Assembly: GCA_034687125.1 (NCBI GenBank) | Contig: JAQGBZ010000298.1 | Span: 1 to 64,000 of the forward strand | Direction: 5' to 3' | Length of the DNA: 64,000 nucleotides | DNA from: Neelides folsomi | Taxonomy: Eukaryota > Arthropoda > Collembola > Neelipleona > Neelidae | Shown: one piece after another, positions 20,959 through 34,467 of the stretch | How the letters are laid out: every line of letters starts with the position of its first letter | Numbering within the stretch: position 1 is the stretch's first letter | The notes under the pieces: model-generated | What the model was told of the DNA's origin: nothing | Databases searched by the model: none | The model's input: the letters and a program-made list of their open reading frames with translations, nothing else | Position numbers and translations under genes: made by a program

Positions 20959-23612
20959 ATGATAATTACCGAATTGAAAGATGAGTTTTACAATACTCTC
21001 AAAGGAAAGGTAAGAAACCATTGTTATTAATTTTACTAAAATATATCAAATAATATTTTTATTAATTTATTTACACTGATGCTAATGATTTCTGACTTTT
21101 CTGACAAAATAGCGTGTTCTCATCGTGTCGAGCACAGACCTCGACTCGGTCGCAGCATGCAAGATAATTCAGCATCTTCTCCGGACGGATTCCATCCAAT
21201 ATACGCTTGTGTCTGTTGACGGCATCGATGAGCTTAAAGAGCATTTCCTTGATTTTGTCAACTCTGTAAATCAATTTCGATTTCATGATAATCCATATTT
21301 TCCAAAAATTATAAGTTATATTAAGCTAAACTCATATTTTAATTTACACCATAGATCCAAGTTACTATTCTTATCAATTGCGGTGGAACGATTGATCTTA
21401 AAGAGTTGTTGAATCCGCCAAATACTTCAACATTTTTCATCATTGATAGCCATCGTCCCATTCATATACTTAATATATATGATACTTCGAATCAAGTAAA
21501 AATTACAAGCATTATTATCATTATGTCACATTGTTAATTTTTACTATTTGGTGGATAACAAAATCAATTTTATTTAGATCAATATAATCTGGCCTCCAAA
21601 TGAAACCGGTGAAATTCCATCCTTTGATGATATATTTCGTCCCGATGAAGATGTAAGCTATACTTAAAACTTAAAATTAATAGAAAATAAATTGTATCAT
21701 ATGAATAGTATAATTATTAACTTTAGAAAAAATGAATAATCACTGTAATCAGTTATGAAAATAATGAATTGACACATTTTAGTCTGAAGGTGACGATGAC
21801 GATAGCATGGACGATGAGGCAATGGATACCGATGAGGAGGAAGATTCCGAAGTCGGGCAAAAGAGAAAACGAGTTCGTCAGCGATATACACCAGAGGAAA
21901 TTGCCAGAAGGCGTGAACATCGGGATTGGGCGACTAAGAGACAAGAAATTCTATACGAATATTCTCAGTACTCTTATTATTCCACGCCTGTAAGATATAT
22001 TTTAAAATGAACCATAAAAATTATATTTTTTTAAATGACTAAAAGATTCAATGAATTCATTTTATTCTTTTTAGGCAGCTTTAATGTTATTGGAACTTTC
22101 ATGGCAACTTTCAAGAGGAGAAATGGAAATCTTGTGGTGGTCAATCATCGGCCTAACTGACTCATTCGTCATGAAGAGAATGGAACGAGAGAATTATGTA
22201 GCTTTTGCTAATGAAATCCAAGCACAAGTATCTCGTCTTTCTCATTCACAATCCGTTCCACGAGAGTCTCTCAAAGTTACCTATGAAAATGAGCAAGGAC
22301 CAATTAATCAAATAGCCAATTGTTCTATTTGCAATAATAATAATGTTTCGCAATTCTTTTCAGACTGACTCTTTATCTTTACCAACATTGGAACGTGTAT
22401 GAAAGTTTGAAAATGACTCCTGTCTCGTCTTGCCTTTTCAAGTGCTGGTCGATGAAGGGAGAAAAGAAATTACACGAGTACCTTGCTGATTTGGGGTGAG
22501 ATTATTTGTCAACTATTTCCCAGTTTTATAATTTTCTATATTGACAACTATTAATTGTAAGTATTAAATGTTCATTGTATATTTATAGTGAAGTTAATAA
22601 TTAAAATAATTTTATAGTCTTCCGCTTGCACAAGTGAAGCAAAAATACAACGCCATGGATCTCGCAATTAAAAAGGATTTGAAAAACATCATTATGTCCA
22701 AAGCTGATAGATATTCTATGGAGGACATCATAGTGCCGTCGTTTTATGCTCAAATCGGATACAGACAAAAGCTGAATGCTTACGATGCTCATCTGCTTTG
22801 TTTGGCTTTTTGTGATGCTCCAGGTGAAGAAAAATCTCCGGCTCAAAAGTTCACAGATGCTTTGGACTGTCTCGATATGTAAGGAAATCTATTATTAATA
22901 ATTTCGGTATTTTAATCTGTTTAACATTTATTTTAAGTCAACATACATCGAGAATCGAAGCTGGGATAGTTCTTGCAAAAAATCTTCTTCATGCAACTTT
23001 CCAACAAGTCCAAGCCTTTGTTGAAGCTAATCAAGTCATTTCTATCGGATCTTTCTTATATGCAAGTATTCCTGAGGTATCTTTCATTTTTATTAAATAA
23101 TTTTTAAAAATGTGAATATGTGCAAATGTAAATATTGTTATCATTTAATCTATTTACTATACATGTGTAATGAAGCAAAAATTGAATTGTTTTTAGGGAG
23201 CTATCGACGCCAAATATTTCTCTCGGCCAAATGCCCTTCTTATGTTGGCCCATTATACTCTACGTGCTTGTGTGTCAACACCCAAATTGCAAAAGCATTC
23301 TAACCTTCCTTTAGTCCTAATGGCCCCAATTAAACGGGGATTTTTCATTGCTGCAGGAATTCCACCCATGTCTTCACACTCTATGCAAAAGTAATTAATT
23401 TACTTTTGAATAAATTAATTTTCTATTATTTTCCCTGGTTCTATTATTTATTCAATTAATTTTTTATTAGTTTGTTCGGGAGGGTTTTTGAACAATCGGC
23501 TGCTCGATTCCAAGATGGGATATCAATTGACTATTTTGATCCTTGTGTGGTGCAAGTGAGTGCCGATATTCACTCAAAATTCTTGGAACATCTAAACAAT
23601 CTTTTGACGTGA
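20959..23612 (+). CDS. CDC45: Cell division control protein 45 (CDC45)
   Basis: Component of the CMG replicative helicase (Cdc45-Mcm2-7-GINS), nuclear, needed for origin firing and fork progression. Exons: 20959-21009, 21113-21265, 21355-21495, 21578-21652, 21783-21989, 22075-22292, 22364-22495, 22618-22878, 22938-23076, 23197-23390, 23471-23612; 570 aa, matching the family. Motifs: N-terminal RecJ/DHH-like fold with SSTDLDSVAA, INCGGTIDL and IIDSHRP; an acidic, disordered insert at 141-165 followed by KRKR; then YSYYSTPAA, LWWSIIGLTD, LYQHWNVYESL, GLPLAQVKQKY, FSRPNAL and the C-terminal NLFGRVFE. Exon 6 joins exon 7 in frame only through a GC donor at 22293-22294. Confidence 0.96.
22293..22363 (+). 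other. GC-AG intron of CDC45
   Basis: The frame after TYEN must join LTLYLYQHW. No GT in the stretch keeps the frame without a stop. A donor GCAAGG right after AATGA, with the acceptor cag at 22363, gives ENELTLYLYQHW, matching the CDC45 family. The intron is 71 bp. Confidence 0.7.
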
Positions 23613-26600
23613 ATATTACAGTTTTGTGTACATTTGTGATACGTTAATTATTTTTTTCTATAAATACTCACTGTTCGCAATTTATTCTTAATTTAAATTA
23701 TGTGACTAAATTAAGTAAGTTTTAATTATATGACTTATTCATAAGCTTATTTGACAACACTTCAATCTTTCCCTGTAATATATTTATTTATCTCAAAATA
23801 TAAGATGCAGCATCTCCTTTTCCAGTATGTGTTTAGCCTTGGACCTTTAATTTTTTATTGTTACCATTACTGATTACTATTTAATTTCATATTACATACC
23901 ATTTAAGTTGGTTTAAAACTTAAAATCCCATTGACTAGTAAATAAGTATAGTTTGCAGTTATTTGTATAATTAAAACTTAATAGTGGTTTATATACAGAA
24001 TATTCAGTTAGTTGTACTAAGTATATATGAAAATTTGACATTTTTAAAGAAATTCACTTGAAATTTGGAAGGAATATAGACAATGTATCCCTTATTCAAA
24101 ATTAAATTAACTTAATTGCTAACATCATCCAATCCCGAATTAAAAATATTTGAAAGGCTGGCCTATCATAGCGGACCATGCTTGGTATACCTATAGGTAA
24201 CTATTTTAATCAAGAGCTAATATCTATTACTATTGATGCAAATTATGAGTACACATCTATTTAGGCATATTTAAAAATACTTAATGTGTTTTGTTTCTCT
24301 TAATAGTACATAAGATATGTGAATCTTCATAGTTTTAAAATTAGCAGATGGGAAATAGAATTTAGTTGCAGAAATTTAATAATGAAACTAAAACGCCTTT
24401 TGGTCCATATGAAAGAGGCCAAAGAAGGTTTTCTCTTTTCGGATCCTCAGACTTTCCCTTTCCCATTCGTCCAATTTCAATCCGTTTCACCATGATCCTT
24501 CAAATAATTTAATATAATTTTAGTTCTAGCCCATCTATGACTGATGACTGTTGAAGGTGCCTAAGTTTAATCCATAATTTATAAACGTGTATCATGTTAG
24601 TTTTTTGCTCATAAGGACGAATAATGCTGTGCTGTGTTTTGTGTAGAATAATTTCAGAATACCAATTTCGTACAATTAATGTATCTATATAGATACTTAC
24701 TATATATTTGAACTGACTTGATGTATTAAAGGTATGGATTTAATAAATACAGATATTAGAATTTTATCCATTTATTAAATTTAAATAGGGAAAAATAAGG
24801 GTAATATTTCTGAATCTTATTATTATTTGAAATGTTTGCCCTTTACATGTGGTATTTATGGGATCTATAGTATAAATATGTTGATTCTATTGCCTGTAAA
24901 TTGGGAATGGAGTTGGGGTATAAGCAAATAGTCATAAAGTATTATGGGGTATGAACTTGGGCATTTCTCCATAACGGGAGTTGTTGATGGTCGAAATCCT
25001 TGTGGGCCCCTTTTCTCAACACCGAACTTGAATCTCTTCTTAAATAAGGAACTATCCCCATGGATGTTGTTTTTAAGCATGGAGGATTCTATTAAACTTC
25101 CCCATATGGAATAGGATGATTTACATGCATTGCTCCATCGCCGCCTTCTCAATCCGCCGAGGAGCGGAATCTGGGATTCGAAGCGAAAGTGTCGAGGGAA
25201 ATCTCATAAAGAAAACAGTCATAAATAAGCTCCAATTCATATCACATCTCTCGAAGGCATTTTCCTCGCATCCCTGCTCTGAGAGAAAACATGTACAAAA
25301 TATTCCTTCCAATTTCCCGACCCGCTCATTCATGATATACAATTTCTAATTTCAATACTTCTAATTTCCTCTTTTAATGGATGAGTCAAAGAGGAAATTC
25401 TTTAATCAACTCCTCCAAGGTGGGGGGAAACTTTCAAATTAAACTTTCCTTCCGTCTTTATCAGGGAAGAAAACATATACGGTTTCTTTCCTCGTTAATT
25501 GGTTCTGTTAAAAGAGAATTTTTCTATTCAGGCTTTCCCAGGCGATAAAATTAAATTCGAGAGCGTTCGAAAGCAAGTCCTTAATCCCATTTTCAATTCT
25601 AACTTTAATTTCGAAGAAGGCGAAGCCGCCTACTTAAAACTATGATTAAATTTCAACCAAGGCTTCCTACTTTGCAAACAGTCATGCATTAAGATATCCA
25701 AGCCTAAATATCTAGGTATATATATGTGCTAATGGTAAGCATTTATAAAATCATATACCATACATACTTACCATACAATTAGTTACAAATGTATAGAGCT
25801 AAATACCATAAGTATGTTCCAAATTGAGCTTATATAATCATATTACATATTTATAGTTAATAATTATCACAACACTCTTTATATCATAATAATCTTACTT
25901 AATGTTAGTTGGACCATTCAAAGCGAATAAAACACTATTTAATTAAAAATGTCGTTTGATGTAGTCCAATGTAGAGGAAATTGTCAAATCTGAGTTGATT
26001 GTGAAATGGCACGGAATGAAATTACAAGAGAAGAGCGAGTTGGGAGTATTGACTCAAAGTTAAATGAGAGCATTTATAAGACTTTAATTTCCAAGTTTAG
26101 CTCTTCCAATTTCATGGATTCTTATTGAATGTCTTCCTTCCTTTGTACACTATAGACATAACACTTGGGCTAACTAAGGGAGAGCATAGGAGAGGATAAA
26201 GGAATTAGGAGCTAATTCTTCCTTCAAAGATTCCCCAACAAATCTAGATTGATTTCGGACATTTTTGGCCGGCTGGCATAGTGATCATCTCCACCTTTCA
26301 TTCATTATATGATTAACGGAAAGTTATATAAGAGTTCTCTTTATTTCATCTTCTCCGAACGCGTGAGTTCCAGTTGGCCTCTTCCCACTCGCACTCCTCA
26401 GACCAGAATTCCAATTTCAACTCTTCGAAAATGAAAGAGAAAAGACACTCAAAGGAATTTCCTCACTCGAAAAGTTTTAACTCTGAAATTACTTTTATTC
26501 CGATGTGAAGATCTCTTGACTACGAGAGATAACTCGGCTATAGAAAATTGAGAAGTCCCCATGTCTATTACCTACATATGGGAAGGAACAGAAGGAAATT

Positions 26601-27327
26601 ATCATATTACATTTCAATGGTTACAATCCGAGCTTGGTTCATTTTCAAAATTACATGACCCTCCGCACTTTGAAATGTTAGACAATTTTTGTTTGCCATT
26701 GAGTGAGTCAATTATTATAATTGTCCTTATATTATAATTCAAGTATGCAAATGTTCATTACTGCAGATAAATACTTAACTATGATTAATATTATAATAGC
26801 ATAGTCACAAAACACATATTGTACAATACTTAATTTACTCAAATACTTATACTTTAGTTGTAACAATAATATTTATAGACATAAAAGAGGATGGAACAAA
26901 TTAAACAGTTTTTTTTAATTACTATCAACAAATATAAAAAAGTAGTGTTTTTTATCTAGCTAAAATAACGATCAGCACGTTTGAATTGAAGATTGACTTT
27001 ATATATTAGAATAAGGGGAGATAACGGCTAAAGTTGGTCTGAAACACGTGACTGCCTCGGCTCGTCTTGAGTTAAGAGTAACAGTTAACAGTAAGTAATA
27101 GATAATATTTTTATGATCTAAAAGAGTAAAATAAGCAAAAGTGGAAAGAAATGATAACCTATACTACAAGTCTCTATTACATAGGTACAAAGATCCTTTG
27201 GTGTATTTGATGTTTATGTAATGTTATTATTTTGTAATATCCAAGTGACGCTCACCAAATCAAATGTCAATAAGTGTCAAGCATGAAAGTGATTTGAACG
27301 GTTATTTATACCTGTAGGGTATTGAAT

Positions 27328-27380
27328 GTTCGATTTAAATTATGGGTTCGATTTAAATTATGAGTTCTATTTAATATGCG
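27328..27380. repeat. 18-bp tandem repeat, nearly three units
   Basis: GTTCGATTTAAATTATGG at 27328-27345, a second unit at 27346-27363 with one change, and a diverged partial third from 27364. Short local duplication; no function inferred. Confidence 0.8.
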
Positions 27381-30300
27381 AATAATATTCCATTTCGATT
27401 TTAAATCTAAAGTGGAGAATTGAACAGATAAGTGCTTGGAAATCCTCGCACCACAATCCTCATCTTGTGGAAGTCGATCGGGAGAAAATTAGTTTTAAAT
27501 ATCATTAAACCGCTCGCCCCTCCCGGGTGAGGCCAGAAATGAGGAAGTGAATCGAGCATATGTAATCTCATTTCAGAGATACAATTATAATAAGTCTTGA
27601 GTTGAGGAGGAGGAGCGGGAAGCGAAGTTGATCTCAGTTGGTGGGGTTTGGGGAAATGGCTCATTTCCTCTTACCTGTCAGGACTGACAGAATTATGAGA
27701 AAGTTTTCATATCCACATTGTTGACTCCCTCTGCTTCAATCTGTGGAGGATCTGGAAGTTTGGGAAGGGGCACTAAGGGTAATTTGATTAGGGAGGATAT
27801 AGGAGAAGGATCAACCCTGCAATTTTCCTTTTTCTCTCGGACTCGAAACTAACAATGGACCAAATGATCAGAACAAGTGAATGTCTCTTCACAACTCCTT
27901 TGATTCTCAAAAGATCTAACGAATCCATCTTTCCCCCTCATCATAGCTACACGAAGATGTGATTTTTATATTGATTAGGATTCATCTACCAATAATAAAA
28001 CTATGTATCACATTTGCTGATATTTAATTATCAAAAGTTACAGTTAGCAGTTATTCGAATAATTTTTTTGATTTATAACTTCATTGTGCTGCATTTTAAA
28101 AACATTGAATTATATACCTTTAGAATAATTTTCTATTTCTTTTCCATTTTTAATAAAATCGTAAAATTATCTGTTTTAACATATGTTTTTACAGTTTTAC
28201 TTAAAGCTAAATATAAAGGTGCAAATGTAGGTAGGCATAAGATATGTTGTGTACCTATGTACTATGTACCATACATATTTACATATATAAAGATTTAGGT
28301 CCATGCATACATTACATTTGAGGACCCATATTGCGACATTAAAAGAGGATTGGGCTTTTGGAGTATTTAAGATTGGAGTGCGAGTGGTTAGTTGAAAGCC
28401 GTAGGGCTCATAATCAATCTTCATTACTGCCAAAAGATCCCGATGATATCTGGCCGGTATCTTGTTTATTCTTTCTATCTCTCTCTGATGGACATTTAAT
28501 GGGACAAAGGGAAATTAAATTAATTCTGCTCCATGAAAGGGAAGACAGAAAGGGAGCGGAAATTAAACTGTTTTGTATTTTCTCCAACTCTCCAGACCTC
28601 CCCACCCATGCTGACTGAGGTCCGTTTCCTCCCGTGCTGCCCTGCTCCTCATCATTTGCCCAAACATGAATCCTCATTCGACATCCTTCATATATCTATT
28701 TAATAATTCAACCATGCATTTCCAATTCAATTAACAAATTATTCATTTAATACAAAATGTTGTAAAATAATTCATAAGAACTGCAAACAATTACTAATAC
28801 AAGGATTGATAAGAAACCAGGCGAAACTGATTGTGAGTATGGGGATAATTTTAAGAAGCGAAGGCACATTCGTTGAATGGTGTAAACACCATGGTACTTG
28901 GTTATAAACTGACGATCCGCAAGTCACCTTTAGAAGGAAAGGCTATTTGCCCTTGCCTTATTTAAAGTTCCTCGTACCAGCTCCATATGTAGGGCTTGGA
29001 TGGAATATGTATGAAATGCATATGTGGGGTGACGGGCTAACGTGTGAGCGGGTCTGCGGTTATCAGTGAGTTGGTTTACGACGCTCATCTTGGGAAAGGA
29101 GCAAGATAAGTCTGTGTAGGCCGAGAGTAATGGGGAGAGGTCAGATAAGATAAAGCTAGTTTGGAAAGAGATGGGAGGATGATCACAGCAAACCCTCGCA
29201 ATGTCCTAATGCCGATGTGATTGGAAGAATGATGCAAATGGTCGTGGAGCTTAAGCTGACCGTCTGCCTCATCGGCTGCCCAATTGAGATCCCCGCCGAA
29301 GGAACGAAGGTAACCCAACAACGGGGAAAATCGATAGGCCGAGTTGCTCAATTGCCATTGTCACATGAGGATGGAAATACCTCGTTAGTCCAACTTGTCC
29401 CTTCCTGTCAATTTCGCTCTTAAGACTTTGCCAATAAGGTCAAGAATGAAGCGAAAAGGGCGGAGATTAACATGGAATATTCTTATGGATCTGAGTGAGA
29501 GAACCAGTCGGGATCAGCATGCATTTGTAGCTTCTGATCTTCTCCCCCTCCCCCTTCTTCGCTCATTTAATTGAAGTGGAGGAGGGACTGTGACTGTCAG
29601 CCTTTCAATGCTTCTGTCTCCGCTTATGAATGTTTATGTCTGGTGCTGAGAGGAGAAAACGAGTCGGAACATGAGATATCTTCCCTCAACTTTTGGGCCT
29701 TATCGAAGAATTGGACCGGGTCCAATAGATCATCTTTCCAAAAAGACTGTCACATTTCTGCAACTTCGACTTTTCTATCTTCCTCCATCGAGCCCTTTGA
29801 GAGTCGACAAAGGGACAGTGGACCATAAAACTTAACGGCATTTCAGTTCATCATCCCCAATGATCTATGAATCCCGAAGTTCCCCGCTCGCCGGATAACT
29901 GAATAAATTCGAGATGGATTCCCTTTTCCGCCTCATTTTCTCCTTCACGGGACGGGAAGCGGGAGACTTGTTGCAAAACCGAAGACCATGGTCATACCAA
30001 ATTGCCTCGGGCATCAAATTTCCTCCGACATTCGACCACTACTGTCTTCCAAGGAGTTTCATAAGATTCCTTTTATGTACACACATTCCCTTTCTTAATA
30101 AAAAGAATCTTTCATTTTTAACTTCGGGCTTTCAATAAAAAAGTTTTTTAACAATTCATAAACCATGGGCTTTTTATTATCTTTTGACATCTGATTTTAC
30201 TTGCTAAATAAATAATGACAATAAGAGGAATCTTGAGGCTGAAAAAGAATCTTTAGAAAAAATTCCGCCACTGTCAAGATACGAAGTTATCTATGAATAT

Positions 30301-33300
30301 TTTAGCTTAATAGCTTTCAATACGAGATAAATATTTCAAATATTAACGGATATTTATTGATATGAAAATGGGCACTGTGAAATTTGAGTGTTAACTCGTC
30401 GTTGAATCTGAAATCTGTATTTTCTGCACATTTCTGTTATATTCGGGGTTCGAAACTTTTCAATCAATGAATAAATCTTCTTTAACTACTGGACCCCCCA
30501 AAAGAAGTTAGAACTTGCAAATGGTTTTTAACGATCATTACATTCGTTTGAAAGTGTATCATATTGAAAGGTTGATCAAAAGCGACGGAGAGATAATAAT
30601 GAGAGCCGGTGAAAATAAAATATAAAAGGGAAAGTTTTTTTCGTGACATTAAGACGGGTGTCCCTATACTCTATATAAAGTACTTACATACATGCGAATC
30701 GATTTCGAAGTTAACGATTGGGGCTTGTGGGATTGCATTGCTGAGATTCCTTCCCCTAACATTTTCTCAAATCGTTTTATTTTTTATTATATCTTTGTCT
30801 TCGACCGCCTACAAATCTTTCTCAACTCTCTTAACAATACACCATGGGTTGATATCAAAAGGTTTCGGTTCCCCCTTCGGAAATTGATATTTCACAAGAG
30901 CGCATTGAACAGGGGCTGAAGGAGGTCTGTAGTTTTAAATGGGAGTTCAACTCGTCAACGGAATTCAATTACACTCCGTCATCCTTGACTCAATTTTTCT
31001 CCGAATGGGAAACTCAATTGACATGGTCTTGGTCAATGAGAGTAATAGGGTATAGATAATCACCTCCGTATTGTTTATCTTGTTTTACTCCCTTTAACTT
31101 TCAATGAGTTTGGAATGAGTGTCTTGTGTCTCGAAGTTCCTCCTCATTCCCATGTTGATGAGGAAAGTTCACCGTCGGAAAGTTAAGATCGGGAAGACTT
31201 CCGAGAGGATCTATAGAAATGTCAAGATGTTCGGAACTGATAGTCCTCCTCCCCTTCACTCACCCTAATGAGAAAAAAGGAAGGAGGACAATTCGAGAAT
31301 CTGGATCAAGACACCCACCAGAGGAGATGACGCTCACACTGCGTCCATTTCACACGCGTGGGTTGATTTAAAACTAATTACCATCACCCGACCCTTCTTT
31401 CAACTACCTGCTTGAGATCCCTTTCCATAATATTCCATTACTATCAGCTCATTAAATGGGGGTGAAATGTGAGCTCGTAATAGATTAATTTCCGCAATGG
31501 TAAATTAAAGGCCGAGTTGAACATTGAATTACACTTGAATTAAATCCATGTTTTCAATTTCGCCCTTCTCCCACGAGTTGAGGTTGATCGGGGAACGCAC
31601 GGGTGCACTGAGTCCATATAAATCGGATCCTACTTGGAATTGTAGGTGTATAATGGTAAATGGTCCTGAAGGTTTGGAATGTAAGAGGAGGAAGTTGATC
31701 ATTCTGGGGATAGTCCACGCGAAACACAACTCTCCTTGCCTCTGACCGCTCTCAAATCAAACTCACAGAGAGCCAGGCGCTCCCCATTTTCCCTGATCAA
31801 AGGAGATGAATCGGATCGAAAGAGCCTCGCTACCTTTTTCCCGCAAAAAAACTCCCGTTCACATACTTTCCAATATACTCTGCTTTTATATAGAATATAT
31901 ATTGAACCTCATCTGCTTCACTCTCAACCCGAAAGCAAATGTAAAGCCCGACGAAGCCGCCTTTGCATTTACATTAATCATTTATCTGTTTATTTCCGAT
32001 TTATTTGGAGAAAGTTTCAAACTTCAATTTTCTCACATTTTATATTTCACTATAGGCATAATTCATTTAAGTAATATTAAATAAGGTTGTAAAATATATT
32101 TATGTATATAATGCATACATATATAATAAAAACCCATTTACAAATGTACGATATGGAAATATATGTAACTGTATATGGAGTATATAATCGTATACATAGA
32201 ATTGGTATTTAAGTAGATATTACTCCACTAATACAGTAATAAATAAGCAATGTGTACATGATACGCGCTCATAGTTAAAAGGTTTTTATTCGTATAATGG
32301 ATTGTTTTGTACAATTTTTGAGTTAAATCCTAGTTTTCCGAAAGTCTTGAAAGATCCTCCAGCTCGGCATATCCGAAATCCGTTGAAAATATTAAAAACA
32401 GCAAGTTTGTTGAGCTTGACGTCATTTGGGGAGAATTTGAAAATAGAGGGTCTTTTGTCTCCCTCAACATCCCCTGACAATGAGATAAGATGGAGGAGAA
32501 TGATAAGGTAATGGGCGGGGATTTCTCTAGTTAATTTTCTTTACTATTGCTCCTCACGCGATCGATGGGAGAATGATGGGAAATATTGCTGGTGGAAGAC
32601 GAGGATTTCTCTTTTAACCGCCCCTGCTTAAATATTAAGGAAGGGACTCGGGTTCTTAACTCCTTTTTTCCCTCCTCATCTTCAAAGTTTCGTAGTTGAG
32701 GAGGGTCGACAAGATCTCTTCTTTGAGATACTACCCAAGTTTGCCCAGACAGCCCGAGTGGGACTCCGGTCCTATCGAGAAAGTCTTTCAGAACACGTTG
32801 GGGCTCCTAATCTCTCTGCTTACCCTTCAGTTGGGAGAGGCTCTCTGGAGGAGAGGAATACGTAGATCAACGGCCCTTGAGCCTCATATTTATTGTCACG
32901 ATGAAGAGCTCGTGGAGAATTTTTTACCTCGCCCGACTCCCTCATCCACCTTATAATGTTATAATAGGGAAGGGCATAGGGAGATGGGGAGGAACAACCG
33001 CCGACCGAAACAAGGCCTGCATGTTAATAAAGGTAATCCTATTCCCTTAATGGCTTTCCTCCTCAACTTCATCAAATGCCTGGGTTTTTTCAAAGATCCC
33101 GATCAAACCTCGATCAACCTCATCAAATGAGCTAAACGCCGGATGATCGGATCTTCTTTACAACAATGAATGTAAAATGGGGGTGGTCTTTATGAGAGTA
33201 ATAATTATACACTACCATACCTCCTTTATATACAACTTTATTTGCTTTTGTTAAATTTCCCCTTTAATTAAAATTGAGGGAAATGGGTCTCTAAGGCCAT

Positions 33301-34453
33301 TTACTTAATAATAGCATCTACTATATGAATATCCCTCTTGACATTTCTTAATTGACCCTAGCAAATGGGACAGTTATACTGCATTGATTACTTTCTTTTC
33401 CGCCATTCTTTCTTATTCTAATGCATAAAAATTATTCTAATCACTTTTTTAAAAGTGTTTAAAAGGAGTTGGTAGTAGAAAAAAATTTTTATTCACATGT
33501 ATTGAAATTCTCAGATAAAATATCATTTCATTTCATTGCAACAACTGACGTGTTTCATACCTATACAAATACGGATTCTGCATACTTCATAATTCGTATG
33601 AATTGTAGTAATTTTTCCTTCTGTTGTCTTTATGAGTTTAATATTTAAATCGATAAATTTAGTGCACAACAATATATGTAACTATCAATAGTGAACAAAT
33701 ATTATCATAAACTAAATATTTATAAAATATCAATAATTCGTTCTATTGTATAGGCTCATACAGGCTAACTACTTTACTAGATATTTAGGTATTCAATACT
33801 TGGTATATAAAGAAGTTATCTAAGGAATGCATGTTATGTGAATTGATGTTTTAGATGCCAGTTTGTCGGCAGGAATAAAATGTTCATTCAACTTTGGAGT
33901 TATAACATTATTTATAAGCAACAGTCGGGATTTAATACATTGGTTATTAATGTGGAGAAGTGGCTTATGTTTTAATGCTCGTTTAAATAAAATTGTTCTC
34001 TTCTCTTCATCTCGAGAACTTTACGGGGAAAGAATTGAGAAAATAATCGAGTTTCCGAGAGCGGACATCAGAACCACTTTGTTTTATCGTAAAGTTTAAA
34101 AGCTTTCTCTCCCGCTCTCCTCAAACTGTCTTAGCCGGTTTATAAAGAGAAGGGAATTAAGTGGGGCTTAATCTAATTCTACCCGGGTGATATTATTGAA
34201 GGCCGGTTGAGCTATGAGAAAGGGCCACCAATTGTTCTTCCCACTTTTTGTAGAATGCAGACATAGAAATGTTACACTGAGTATAAACAACAAGTATGTA
34301 ACTGTAAGTAAATAGTTTGATCAAGCTGAAATTATCTTCTCTGAGAAAAAATCTCAATTCATTGCTGGAGTCTTCGTAAGTGCAAACCGGTTTGTTCTCA
34401 ACTCTCCACCGCATGACGAAAGCGAAGCTGAGCAAACTTTTCCTCGCCCATTT

Positions 34454-34467
34454 CCCCCCCCCCCCCC
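34454..34467 (+). repeat. Poly-C tract (14 C)
   Basis: Uninterrupted run of 14 cytosines, unusual in this AT-rich sequence. It could also be an assembly or sequencing weak spot. Confidence 0.85.
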
